A stretch of DNA of 64,000 nt from Microvirga sp052115485 (lineage in GTDB: Bacteria > Pseudomonadota > Alphaproteobacteria > Rhizobiales > Beijerinckiaceae): the NCBI RefSeq assembly GCF_052115485.1, contig NZ_JBFRGU010000001.1:620001-684000 (forward strand), read 5' to 3'. Below the pieces are notes generated by a model that saw only the letters and a list, made by a program, of their open reading frames with translations, was not told where the DNA came from and searched no databases. The position numbers and the translations under genes are program-made. Shown in pieces: positions 43,886 to 52,704 of this stretch (within the stretch, counting starts at the first letter, position 1; each line of letters opens with the position of its first letter).

Positions 43886-46090
43886 ATGACCGACAGCAAC
43901 GACGATAATCGCAAGGGCCGTCCTCCGGGACGCTCCGACCGCGGCCGCACTTCCGGCGATAAACCCTTCCGCAAGCCCCGCGAAGGAGGCGACAAGCCGT
44001 TCCGCGCGCGCGGCGGCGACGACCGCCCGCGCCAGAGTGGTGATAAGCCTTTTCGCAGCCGCGACAACGACGAGCGGCCTCGCCGCCCCCGCGAGGATGG
44101 TGATAGGCCGTTTCGTGCGAAACGCGAGGACGGGGATCGTCCGTTCCGCCCGAAGCGCGAAGATGGCGGCAAGCCATTCCGTCCGCGTGGCGAGGGAGGC
44201 GACCGCCCCTTCCGTCCACGCCGGGAAGAGGGCGACAAGCCGTTTCGCCCCCGTCGTGAAGACGGTGACCGTCCCTTCAAGGGCCGGAGTGGCGAGGACC
44301 GCCCGCGTCGCTTCGACCGCTCGCACGAGGATCGTCCGCACCGTTCGCGGGAAGCGCGCCCCGAGGTTGTAGCCGAAACGCCACAGGAGCCTACCGAGGA
44401 ACGGATCGCCAAGGTCATCGCCCGCGCCGGCATTGCCTCGCGCCGGGATGTGGAGGCGATGATTGCTGAAGGTCGCGTGACCCTGAACGGCGAGGTTCTT
44501 GCCTCGCCCGCCATCAACGTGACCGTCGCCGACAGCATCACCGTCGATGGCGAGCCGCTGCCGATGAAGGAGCGCACGCGCCTGTGGATGTTCCACAAGC
44601 CGCGCGGCCTGGTGACCACGGCCCGCGATCCGGAAGGCCGCCCGACCGTGTTCGACAGCCTGCCCGAGGACATGCCCCGCGTGGTCGCGATCGGACGGCT
44701 CGACATCAACACCGAAGGGCTTCTTCTTCTCACCAATGACGGCGGCCTCGCCCGCGTGATCGCCCATCCCGACACGGGCTGGCTGCGCCGCTACAAGGTA
44801 CGCGCCCATGGTGACGTGACCCAGGCCGATCTCGACAAGCTGCGCAACGGCGTCACCGTCGACGACATGGAATATGGCCCGGTCGAGGCGCGCCTTGATC
44901 GCATCCAGGGCGATAACGCCTGGATCACGCTCGGCCTGCGCGAGGGCAAGAACCGCGAAGTGAAGCGGATTCTCGAGCATCTCGGCCTGCAGGTGAACCG
45001 CCTGATCCGCCTTTCCTTCGGTCCCTTCCAACTCGGCGATCTGGAAGACGGCCTCGTCGAGGAAGTCCGCACGAAGGTGCTGAGAGATCAACTTGGCGAA
45101 GCGCTGGCCGCCGAAGCAGGTGTCGATTTCGAAAGCCCGGTGCGCGAGCCCATCGCTCCCTTCGGTGCGCCGAAGAAGGCCGAACGGGCAGAACGTGAAG
45201 GCCGCCCCGGTCGTTTCGAGCGGGATCGCGGCGAGGATCGTCCGCGCCGTCGCGAAGACAACGAGCGCTCCTTCCGTCGTGGCGGTGACCGCGACGAGCG
45301 AAGTGCCGAGACGGAGCGCAAATATCCCTCCCGCCTCGAAGCCAAGACGAGCATTTGGCGTGCGGGCGAAGAGGAAGCGCCCCGCAAAAAGCTGCCGCGC
45401 CGCGGTGCCGATCCGAAGGAAGCTCGTGCAGCAACCGCCGAGCGCAAACGCGAACGCGTCGGGGCGATCGAGTCCGAGGGCCGCAAGGTCATGGTGGAGA
45501 GGCTGGTGAGCCAGCCGAAGGATGAGGCTCCCGCACGCTCAGAGCGTCGTTCCGGCCGCCCCTCCCCCAGCGGAGAAGATCGGCCTCGTCGTCCCGCTGG
45601 TGACCGTCCGTTCCGTTCACGGGGTAACGAGGAGCGTCCGCGTAAACCCCGTGCTGAAGGGGATCGCCCTTTCCGCAGCCGTGGGGATGACGAGCGTTCG
45701 CGCCGTCCCGCTGGCGAGCGCCCCTTCCGTGCGCGCGGTGACGAGGAGCGTCCGCGTAAGCCTCATGCTGAAGGGGATCGCCCTTTCCGCAGCCGTGGGG
45801 ATGACGAGCGTCCGCGCCGTCCCGCTGGCGAGCGCCCCTTCCGCGCCGGCGGCGAAGACCGTCCGCGTAAACTCCGCGCCGAGGGGGATCGTCCTTTCCG
45901 CAGCCGTGATGGCGATAAGTCATCCCGTGGCCGTAGCGATGATGAGCGTCCGCGTCGCGGCCCTCCTCGCGGCGGCGACCGGCCCTCAGGTGGCGGCTTC
46001 AAAGGTGGCCCTCGCGGCGGAGCCGGAGGCGGTTTCAAGGGTGGCCCGAAGGGCGGCTCCAAAGGCGGCCCCCGAGGCCGTCGTCCGTGA
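43886..46090 (+). CDS. RluB/RsuA-family pseudouridine synthase with long Arg-rich tails
   Basis: A 23S/16S-type rRNA pseudouridine synthase of 734 residues, almost three times the usual size. The catalytic body is residues 171 to about 405: an S4 RNA-binding domain (RIAKVIARAGIASRRD), then the synthase domain with catalytic Asp273 in GRLDINTEGLLLLTNDGG. The N-terminal 160 residues and the C-terminal 320 residues consist of repeated units such as GDRPFR, GDDERPRRP and AEGDRPFRSR, and the end is Gly-rich (GGGFKGGPKGG). These tails are positively charged, likely disordered and RNA-binding. ATG 43886 is used as start; the frame extends 63 bases further. Confidence 0.92.
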   Translation: MTDSNDDNRKGRPPGRSDRGRTSGDKPFRKPREGGDKPFRARGGDDRPRQSGDKPFRSRDNDERPRRPREDGDRPFRAKREDGDRPFRPKREDGGKPFRPRGEGGDRPFRPRREEGDKPFRPRREDGDRPFKGRSGEDRPRRFDRSHEDRPHRSREARPEVVAETPQEPTEERIAKVIARAGIASRRDVEAMIAEGRVTLNGEVLASPAINVTVADSITVDGEPLPMKERTRLWMFHKPRGLVTTARDPEGRPTVFDSLPEDMPRVVAIGRLDINTEGLLLLTNDGGLARVIAHPDTGWLRRYKVRAHGDVTQADLDKLRNGVTVDDMEYGPVEARLDRIQGDNAWITLGLREGKNREVKRILEHLGLQVNRLIRLSFGPFQLGDLEDGLVEEVRTKVLRDQLGEALAAEAGVDFESPVREPIAPFGAPKKAERAEREGRPGRFERDRGEDRPRRREDNERSFRRGGDRDERSAETERKYPSRLEAKTSIWRAGEEEAPRKKLPRRGADPKEARAATAERKRERVGAIESEGRKVMVERLVSQPKDEAPARSERRSGRPSPSGEDRPRRPAGDRPFRSRGNEERPRKPRAEGDRPFRSRGDDERSRRPAGERPFRARGDEERPRKPHAEGDRPFRSRGDDERPRRPAGERPFRAGGEDRPRKLRAEGDRPFRSRDGDKSSRGRSDDERPRRGPPRGGDRPSGGGFKGGPRGGAGGGFKGGPKGGSKGGPRGRRP
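45590..46080 (+). repeat. Coding low-complexity repeats in the pseudouridine synthase tail
   Basis: Imperfect repeats of about 90-100 bases containing GATCGCCCTTTCCGCAGCCG and CGTCCCGCTGGCGAGCG run through this part, followed by GGCGGC-rich repeats. The copies near 45660 and 45775 are almost identical, which points to recent duplication and possible length variation. Confidence 0.8.
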
Positions 46091-46100
46091 GGATTGAAGC

Positions 46101-46670
46101 GTGAGGATCGTCGGTGGCCGTTGGCGCGGCCGCTCGCTCGCAGGCCCGACGTCGGACGCCATTCGTCCGACATCGGACCGCCTGCGCGAGGCACTCTTCA
46201 ACATCCTGCAGCACGGCTACGATGACCCCATCACTGGCGCGCGCGTCATGGATCTGTTCGCCGGCACCGGCGCGATGGGCCTGGAAGCCCTATCGCGCGG
46301 TGCATCGTTCGCTCTTCTCGTCGATGACGGTGCGGAAGCGCGCGGCCTGATCCGCGAGAATGTGGAGGCGGTGGGAGCCGGGGGCGCGACCCGCCTGTTC
46401 CGCCGGGATGCGACGCGCATGGGAGAGGCCGCACCCAACGCCCCCTTCTCCCTCGTTTTCTGCGATCCACCTTACGGCAAGGACCTTGCACCGAAGGCCC
46501 TGAAGTCCTGCGCCGAAGGCGGCTGGCTAACACCGGATGCACTCGTTGTGGTCGAGGAGGCGCGGGGCGCCGTCTTCGCACTGCCGGAGGGTTTCGAGGA
46601 AATCGAGCGCCGCGATTATGGTGAAACGACTATCGTTTTCGGGCGCTACTTATCGCCTTCGAAGATCTGA
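46101..46670 (+). CDS. rsmD: 16S rRNA (guanine-966-N2)-methyltransferase
   Basis: A class I methyltransferase of 189 residues. RIVGGRWRGRSL at the start, VMDLFAGTGAMGLEALSRGA for S-adenosylmethionine binding, and FCDPPYGKD as the catalytic N-methylation motif are all typical. It begins with GTG 46101, 10 bases after the pseudouridine synthase, so both rRNA-modifying enzymes are probably co-expressed. Confidence 0.94.
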   Translation: MRIVGGRWRGRSLAGPTSDAIRPTSDRLREALFNILQHGYDDPITGARVMDLFAGTGAMGLEALSRGASFALLVDDGAEARGLIRENVEAVGAGGATRLFRRDATRMGEAAPNAPFSLVFCDPPYGKDLAPKALKSCAEGGWLTPDALVVVEEARGAVFALPEGFEEIERRDYGETTIVFGRYLSPSKI

Positions 46671-47128
46671 CCGGTTCAAGCCCTCATATTTCAAAGGATA
46701 TGAGCAAGTCTTGAGCCCAAGATGACCGCAGAAATCATCGAGAGCAGAGATCGCGGCATCTACCTCTTCCGGTGGGTTGCCCCCGACTGTCGGATCGTCG
46801 ATTATTAACAACAAAATGACTGACAAAACACCCGTGGAGGGGCTCGGCCCCATGGCCATGAAGAGGGCACAATTCTCGATCTATGTCTTGTAACGGTGAC
46901 GAATCGTCATGATGTGCGAAGCGGCACATTGCAACAGGAGCTTTGTGGTTAGGCCTTTTTAGGCGCAGCGACCACCTTTTTTCCTGTCTGTCGGTGGGGA
47001 CTAGTAGTGCTACATCTCTTTGGTAAGGGGCCGAAGACGCAGGACAGGTCATATTTGTCGTGTGACTTTATTCAGGTCCGACAAGAGGGTAGAGGATGCC
47101 GGGACTTGGGCGGTCGAGGAGTTTTCAG
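46671..47128. other. Non-coding gap of 458 bases, less GC-rich than its surroundings
   Basis: No credible gene is seen here. The base composition is clearly more AT-rich than the neighbouring genes. Two features stand out: a perfect 13-base palindrome, TGACGAATCGTCA at 46897-46909, and a nested hairpin at 46934-46987 with outer ACAGGA / TCCTGT and inner GTGGT / ACCAC. Both lie upstream of the XRE regulator gene and could be its operator or leader. Confidence 0.6.
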
Positions 47129-47587
47129 ATGGCGCGAAAATCGAAGCCTGTGAACCTGAAAGAGCAGGCTGCGAAACTCACGCCGAAGGTCCTGACGAAG
47201 CACGAATTCGGCAAACGCCTCCACAAGCTCATGACGGAGAAGGGCTGGCACCAGAGCGAGCTCGCCCGCCAGGCGGGCTTGCAGCGCGATAGCGTCTCGA
47301 CATACATCAATGGACGCTCGCTGCCGACGCCGCTGAGCCTCAACCGTCTGGCGGCCGCACTCGGCGTGGCCGCCGAGGACTTGATCCCGAACCACATCGA
47401 GCAAAGCCTCGATCAGCACAAACCCGCCTTCGAGATGAAGGCCAGCGCCAGCGCGCCGGACATGGCGTGGGTCCGCGTCAACCGGCTCGTAAGCTTCGAT
47501 ACGGCGGTGAAGATCGGCGAGCTTTTACGCGCCGACAACGCCATCGTCGCCAAGCGGGCGGCAGGGTCGGGACGTAATAAGGATTAA
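47129..47587 (+). CDS. XRE-family helix-turn-helix regulator
   Basis: A DNA-binding protein of 152 residues with a Cro/C1-type helix-turn-helix at about residues 27-82 (HQSELARQAGLQRDSVSTYI followed by SLNRLAAALGV). A short C-terminal region with no recognised ligand domain follows (about 85-152), ending in a basic patch. The start is ATG 47129 with GAGGAG about 8 bases upstream. No phage gene is nearby. Targets are unknown; autoregulation through the palindrome in the upstream gap is possible. Confidence 0.88.
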   Translation: MARKSKPVNLKEQAAKLTPKVLTKHEFGKRLHKLMTEKGWHQSELARQAGLQRDSVSTYINGRSLPTPLSLNRLAAALGVAAEDLIPNHIEQSLDQHKPAFEMKASASAPDMAWVRVNRLVSFDTAVKIGELLRADNAIVAKRAAGSGRNKD

Positions 47588-47656
47588 GCGCGACCTGCTC
47601 CGAGCCCAGTCTCAGACCGTCGCGCTCAAGAGCGGGTTGGCTTAAAGCGTGTCATG

Positions 47657-48442
47657 TTATGGCTCTGCGGCATGAATAGAGGCTCTGCTCTTCGCCAATC
47701 GCTTAGATCGTTTGGCGCACCAGACGACGAGCCATAGGCCACAGCTTCCGAGCAGAAGCGACAGAAGCCAGAGATGCATGGATAACCCCGCGAAAAAGGC
47801 AAGCAGAAGGCTTAACCCTGCAAGGAAACAATAGACCGCGAGCCTCACCATTAGAATGATGGCCCGTGCAATCCAAAGACACACCACGGACCGGGAACCG
47901 ACGGGAACCGGCACAAGGAAGGCCGCTGCTCCGCCAGCCGCAAGGCCAGCGAGAAGAAACAAGAACCCAATAAGCTCAAAAGCCTGAGCCATGGTCGCGG
48001 ACCAAAATTCGCTCGACGTCGCTTTTCGGACGGAAAAACCCCAACCCTCTTCGTCTCCTTCCAATGCCCAGTCTTCTGTTCTCTCGCCAGGCCGAACGGT
48101 GGGCTGCTCCACTCCTCCTCGGAACGAAGCGGCATCCAATGAGAGAGTGCTTGCGGTCCAGAGATCGACAACAATGCAGAGATGCTCAGGATCGCAAGAG
48201 ACCACGAGCGAATAGAATCTGGGGCCACGCGCAATGAAGCGCCTCTTTTCATCCACGATGATCGGCCGAACAGGATCCTTAAAGAAAACTCCATCCCCAT
48301 GAAGCAGTCTCACCTCACCAATCTGTCCGTCGGGAAGGCGTATTTTTTCGACTTGCGAATAATAAGGGCGATGCGCGCGAGCAGGTTCGCTTATGGCGAG
48401 GGCGAGAAACAACGAGAGGATAAAGGCTGCAGCGTGCTTCAT
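47657..48442 (-). CDS. Membrane protein of unknown function
   Basis: A 261-residue protein with a signal peptide (residues 1 to about 23, ending PARAHRPYY), a soluble domain facing the periplasm (about 24-150, with SCDPEHLCIV holding two cysteines), and three to four hydrophobic helices (about 152-250) with a basic cytoplasmic end. I do not recognise the family. Codon use seems less GC-biased than in the neighbouring mutL, and together with the AT-richer gap before the XRE gene this may mark a small acquired segment. Confidence 0.75.
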   Translation of the reverse strand: MKHAAAFILSLFLALAISEPARAHRPYYSQVEKIRLPDGQIGEVRLLHGDGVFFKDPVRPIIVDEKRRFIARGPRFYSLVVSCDPEHLCIVVDLWTASTLSLDAASFRGGVEQPTVRPGERTEDWALEGDEEGWGFSVRKATSSEFWSATMAQAFELIGFLFLLAGLAAGGAAAFLVPVPVGSRSVVCLWIARAIILMVRLAVYCFLAGLSLLLAFFAGLSMHLWLLSLLLGSCGLWLVVWCAKRSKRLAKSRASIHAAEP

Positions 48443-48521
48443 GCGCCGACATTAGCGGCAGAACGCGGGCGCTTAACCTCTATGATCGAACAGGGCAATC
48501 CGTCACCCTTCCGGCGGAGAG

Positions 48522-50366
48522 TCAACGCCGCCCGAACAGACGCTCGATATCGGCGAGTTTCAGTTCCACGTAGGTCGGGCGGCCGTGGTTGCACTGACCC
48601 GACAGGGGTGTTGTTTCCATCTCGCGCAGGAGTGCGTTCATCTCTTCCGGCTTCAAGCGACGGCCGGCGCGGACGGAGCCGTGGCAGGACATGCGGGAGA
48701 GAACGGCGTCGAGACGCGCCTCGAGCGAGCTCGCACCCTGCCCCCACTCGGTGAGCGCGTCCGCCACATCTTGCACCAGCGCCTTGATGCACCCGCCCGC
48801 AAGCGCTGACGGCACCTCTCGTACGAGAAGTGCACCGGGACCGAAGCCCTCGACCACGAGACCGAGATTTTCCAATGTCGCGGCTTCCGCCAACACGCGA
48901 TCAGCATCGACGGGATCGAGATCCACGACCTCCGGGATCAGCAGCATCTGCCGGCCGATGCCGGACGCGGCGCGCTCGCGTTTCAAGCGTTCATAGACAA
49001 GACGCTCATGGGCCGCATGCTGATCGACGATGACGATACCGTCCGGCGTCTGCGCGACGATGTATGTACCATGGATCTGCGCGCGCGCCGCGCCGAGTGG
49101 CGATTCCTCGGCAAAGGGATCGGGCTCCGTGAGCGTCGCGCGACTGTCGGCGGAAGGAAACGCGATGTCCGGCAGCGTGCTCTGCGCTTCTGCAAGTCCT
49201 GCCGTGCGCGGTTGCTGATCAAGCGGAGCCTGCCAGCCGGAGAAAGCATCGGCAGGGCGGATCGGTGTGGGCCGATAATGCGAGGATGAGAAGCCGCGCG
49301 ACGGGAGCGGCGCACCTTGCGGACGCAGGTTCTCCAGCGTGCGCGTCCCTCCCGTTGTCGCGGAGCGAAAGCCGAAGCGGGTGATCGCCTCCTTGATCGC
49401 GGCGATGACAAACCCGCGCACGAAATTCGGATCGCGAAAACGCACTTCCGTTTTCGCGGGATGCACGTTCACATCGACCGCGCACGGATCGAGATCGACC
49501 ATCAACGCGAGAACCGGATGGCGATCGGAGGCCATCACATCGGAGTAAGCGCCGCGCACAGCGCCGAGCAGCAGTTTATCGCGCACGGGCCTGCCATTGA
49601 CCACGAAATGCACATGGGTCGATGCGCCCCGATGAAATGTCGGCAGGCTCGCAAAGCCATGCACGCGTACACCTTCGCGCTCCACGTCGATGGACATGGC
49701 GTTGTCGTTGAACTCGGCGCCAAGCACGCGCGACAGGCGGCGCAACGCACCGAGCTCCCCGTCCGATTCAGGCGGATAGGAAAGCGACGTCAGATGCTCG
49801 CCCGACAACGTGAAGCGGATTTCAGGATTCGCGACGGCGAGACGCTTGATGATTTCCGCAACCGCCTGCGCTTCCGAGCGGTCGCTCTTCAGGAATTTGA
49901 GACGTGCAGGCGTCGCGGCGAAAAGATCCGTCACCTCGATACGCGTGCCCTTCGGCGCAGAAGCAGGCCGCACCGGACCTTTCACGCCGGCCTCGACGAC
50001 GATGGAGGATCCGGTCTCTGCATCGGCTGTGCGCGTCACGATGGAAAGTCGCGCAACCGCACCGATGGAGGGCAGCGCTTCGCCGCGAAAGCCCAGTGTC
50101 TGAATGGAGAAGAGATCGCCATCCGGCAGCTTGGACGTGGCGTGCCGTTCGATGGCGAGTTCCAGATCGTCCGGTGTCATACCGTGTCCGTCGTCGACCA
50201 CACGGATAAGCCGCCGCCCGCCTCCCTCAACCGTCACCTCGACCGAGGTCGCACCCGCGTCGATAGCGTTCTCGACCAACTCTTTCACGGCGGCAGCGGG
50301 GCGCTCCACCACCTCGCCCGCGGCGATGCGGTCGACAAGGATCGGATCGAGACGGCGAACGGCCAT
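48522..50366 (-). CDS. mutL: DNA mismatch repair protein MutL
   Basis: Mismatch-repair mediator of 614 residues. The N-terminal GHKL ATPase is clear (IAAGEVVERPAAAVKELVEN, DDGHGM, GFRGEALPSIG). The C-terminal dimerisation domain carries DQHAAHERLVYE, which fits the nicking-endonuclease motif DQHA(X)2E(X)4E, with SCHGSVRAG and CNHGRPT as the other metal-site pieces. It should therefore be the endonuclease-active type used by bacteria without MutH. It lies 9 bases after pgi on the same strand. Confidence 0.96.
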   Translation of the reverse strand: MAVRRLDPILVDRIAAGEVVERPAAAVKELVENAIDAGATSVEVTVEGGGRRLIRVVDDGHGMTPDDLELAIERHATSKLPDGDLFSIQTLGFRGEALPSIGAVARLSIVTRTADAETGSSIVVEAGVKGPVRPASAPKGTRIEVTDLFAATPARLKFLKSDRSEAQAVAEIIKRLAVANPEIRFTLSGEHLTSLSYPPESDGELGALRRLSRVLGAEFNDNAMSIDVEREGVRVHGFASLPTFHRGASTHVHFVVNGRPVRDKLLLGAVRGAYSDVMASDRHPVLALMVDLDPCAVDVNVHPAKTEVRFRDPNFVRGFVIAAIKEAITRFGFRSATTGGTRTLENLRPQGAPLPSRGFSSSHYRPTPIRPADAFSGWQAPLDQQPRTAGLAEAQSTLPDIAFPSADSRATLTEPDPFAEESPLGAARAQIHGTYIVAQTPDGIVIVDQHAAHERLVYERLKRERAASGIGRQMLLIPEVVDLDPVDADRVLAEAATLENLGLVVEGFGPGALLVREVPSALAGGCIKALVQDVADALTEWGQGASSLEARLDAVLSRMSCHGSVRAGRRLKPEEMNALLREMETTPLSGQCNHGRPTYVELKLADIERLFGRR

Positions 50367-50375
50367 GCGTCAGTC

Positions 50376-51695
50376 CTACTTCGCCTGCGCCAAATACTTC
50401 TTCGCCAGGATCTTGCCCTCTTCCACCGCAGGCTGGTCGAACGGATCGACGCCGAGCGCGTAGCCGGCAAGAATCGTCTCCAGCATGAAATGCATGAGGA
50501 GTTCGCCGAGCGCGCGCTCGTCGAGTTTCTCGATATGGATGCGCCGGGTCGGTCGGCTGTTCTTGGCGAGCGTATCGGCGGTAGCGCGCCCTTGTGCGGC
50601 GACGAGATCGCCGATGCGCTTGCCTGCAAAACCTGGCTCGCCCGCGCGCTGCGCGAGCTTCTCGTCAATGACTGGACCAAGACCGGCAACGCCGGTCGTC
50701 ATGATCGTGAACAGCTTGTCGCTCGGTCCAGCGAGGTAGAGCTGGAGCTGGCTGTGCTGATCGACCGGGCCGATGGCGGCAACGGGCTGCGAGCCCTTGC
50801 CGTCCTTGCCCACGCTTTCGGCCCAGAGCTGTACCCACCAACGGGTGAAGCGCTCGAGCCGATCCGCATAGGCCATGGTGACAGTGGTGTTCTTGCCTTC
50901 GAGCGCCATGGCGACGTTGAGCGCCGCGCCCATCGCGGCAGGCGCATCGACAGCCGCGCGGCCAGCGCGAAAAGGCTCGTAAGCGTCTGTCGCGCCCTGA
51001 CGGATCGCCGCGATGTCGAGGCCGAGCACGGCGGCGGGCAGAAGGCCCACATTGGTCAGCACGGAATACCGCCCGCCGATGCCGGTGTGATGTTCGAGGA
51101 ACCGCACGCCTTCCGGCTCCAGCAGATCGCGAAGCGCGTTCTTGCCACCCGCCTTCCGTGGCTCCGACAGGCCGAGGAACATCTCACCCGGCTGGGCCCG
51201 AAGTCCCGCCTTTTCAAGGGCGCTCAGCACCGCGATGGTCTGCATCAGGGTCTCGCCCGTGCCGCCGGACTTCGAGATCGCGACGAAGCGCGTGGAGGAC
51301 AGCGGCAGGCGATGAAGAATGTGATCGAAGGTGATCGGGTCGAGATTGTCGAGAAAATGGACGCGCGGCCCGTCCGCAAAGCGCCCGACGCCCGGCACCG
51401 CATAATCCTTCAGCTGCGCCAGCGTCTGCCCGCCGAGGCTCGATCCGCCCGTGCCGAGAAACACCACATCGGTCGCGTCCTTCCGCAACCACGCTGCCGC
51501 CTCTCGAATCGCATCGAGATCGTCTGTCGTGCGTGGCATGTGCAGCAGGGGCAACCGCCCGGTCGCGTCATCCTCGGCCAGGCGCTTCATGGCTTTGCCA
51601 ACCACCGTCAAGGCGGCGTCCACCGCCGTCTGCGGCAGGCCACCCTCGCCAATATTGGAAGCCAGCGCCAGGTCGATCGATTGCTGCAGGGGCAT
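50376..51695 (-). CDS. pgi: Glucose-6-phosphate isomerase, short type
   Basis: This enzyme interconverts glucose-6-phosphate and fructose-6-phosphate. It has 439 residues, the short bacterial form (E. coli Pgi is about 550). The sugar-phosphate SIS fold is clear: FLGTGGSSLGGQTL, AISKSGGTGETL, and ESVGKDGKGSQPVAAIG; VDQHSQLQLY holds the conserved His. The start at 51695 has GGAG 8 bases upstream; an open frame extends upstream without support. Confidence 0.94.
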   Translation of the reverse strand: MPLQQSIDLALASNIGEGGLPQTAVDAALTVVGKAMKRLAEDDATGRLPLLHMPRTTDDLDAIREAAAWLRKDATDVVFLGTGGSSLGGQTLAQLKDYAVPGVGRFADGPRVHFLDNLDPITFDHILHRLPLSSTRFVAISKSGGTGETLMQTIAVLSALEKAGLRAQPGEMFLGLSEPRKAGGKNALRDLLEPEGVRFLEHHTGIGGRYSVLTNVGLLPAAVLGLDIAAIRQGATDAYEPFRAGRAAVDAPAAMGAALNVAMALEGKNTTVTMAYADRLERFTRWWVQLWAESVGKDGKGSQPVAAIGPVDQHSQLQLYLAGPSDKLFTIMTTGVAGLGPVIDEKLAQRAGEPGFAGKRIGDLVAAQGRATADTLAKNSRPTRRIHIEKLDERALGELLMHFMLETILAGYALGVDPFDQPAVEEGKILAKKYLAQAK

Positions 51696-51887
51696 GCGAA
51701 TGCTCCGATTCGAAGGAAGGGAGCGCGACATTAAGTCAGAGCGGGCGCGAGGGCTAGGTGGTGAAGGTTGGCGCAACGCTACCCTCTCAGCGTTACGGCA
51801 GAGCGAGATCGTCTTCGCCACACCACACCCCGTTCCCTTGTGGTCAAGCCGACAACACAATATACAACAACGTTACATTTCCGGAGA

Positions 51888-52645
51888 ATGGCTTTGACAA
51901 CCAATTCTTACGATCCGACAAGGACCGGAAACCCCTACATCGATGGTGTCCTCTCAGGCTGGCATTGGGACTGCAACACCCTGCGATATTCCTTCGCACA
52001 GAGCGCTTCGGAATATGCCTCGCCCTACGGCGGCTATAGCGAGCCACAGTTCGATTTCGGGCCCATCTCAGCGCAGGCGGTGCAAGCCATACGGGAGTTC
52101 ATCATGGTTCCAGTAGCAGTTCCACGCCGTGGATGACCCTCACGCCCATTGAGGGCTTCACCAACCTGACGTTCATCGAAACGACCTCGGGCTACCTCAG
52201 CACCGAGATCATGATAGCGCATTCCTCCAAGGCTAATCCGACAAACCACGCCTACTATCCGATGCCCAATAGAGAATATCGGGCCGGTGACATCTGGTTT
52301 GGCACCAGCATTGCGGGGAAAGACGTCTTCGTATTCGACACGAAACCGAATTCGAAGACAAATGTCGACATCATCGACTTTACCCCGAAGATCGACAATG
52401 TCTGGCTCGACGATGCTGTATTCAAAAAGCTCGGAGCGGGCAGCGTCTCAAATCCTAGAATGCTGAGCAAGAAGTTCTTCGTCGTCGGCGAGAACGCGAG
52501 GGACAAGAACGACCACGTCATCTACAACAAGAAAACCGGCTCGCTCTTTTACGACGCCGACGGTTCCGGCGCGGGCAAAGCGGTCGAGATCGCCAAGCTC
52601 ACCAAGGGCTTGAAACTTACACACGCGGATTTCTTCGTCGTTTGA
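51888..52645 (+). pseudogene. Decayed serralysin-type (M10) metalloprotease with RTX tail
   Basis: The first piece (51888-52136, 82 residues) matches the start of serralysin-like proteases (NPYIDGVLSGWHWDCNTLRY and SFAQSASEYASPYGGYSEP). The frame then shifts between about 52100 and 52120, and the second piece (52133-52645) continues the family with NLTFIETTSG, AYYPMP and GDIWFGTS. At that point the zinc site HExxHxxGxxH and the RTX repeats should follow, but the sequence jumps straight to the secretion tail (AGKDVFVFDTKPN ... ADFFVV). Two lesions, a frameshift and an internal deletion, make it a pseudogene. The pieces overlap as ATGA, so a coupled short product is conceivable. Confidence 0.85.
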
Positions 52646-52656
52646 GATCTGCCACC

Positions 52657-52696
52657 CAACAAAGAAAGAGGGCCTCAAGACCCTCTTTCTTTGTTG
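52657..52696. terminator. Bidirectional rho-independent terminator
   Basis: A perfect 16-bp stem, CAACAAAGAAAGAGGG / CCCTCTTTCTTTGTTG, with an 8-base loop. The A-rich left and T-rich right flanks let it work on both strands, between the protease pseudogene (+) and the M16 peptidase gene (-). Confidence 0.88.
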
Positions 52697-52704
52697 AAAT
52701 GGGC

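Noticed and set aside
46650..46859. 69-codon frame on the minus strand after rsmD
   Set aside because: No ribosome-binding site or recognisable motif, and it overlaps the rsmD end; too little support to call a gene.
49317..51734. 805-codon open frame opposite mutL and pgi
   Set aside because: It runs antisense to two certain genes, is rich in Arg and His as expected of a GC-rich shadow frame, and has no recognisable domain.
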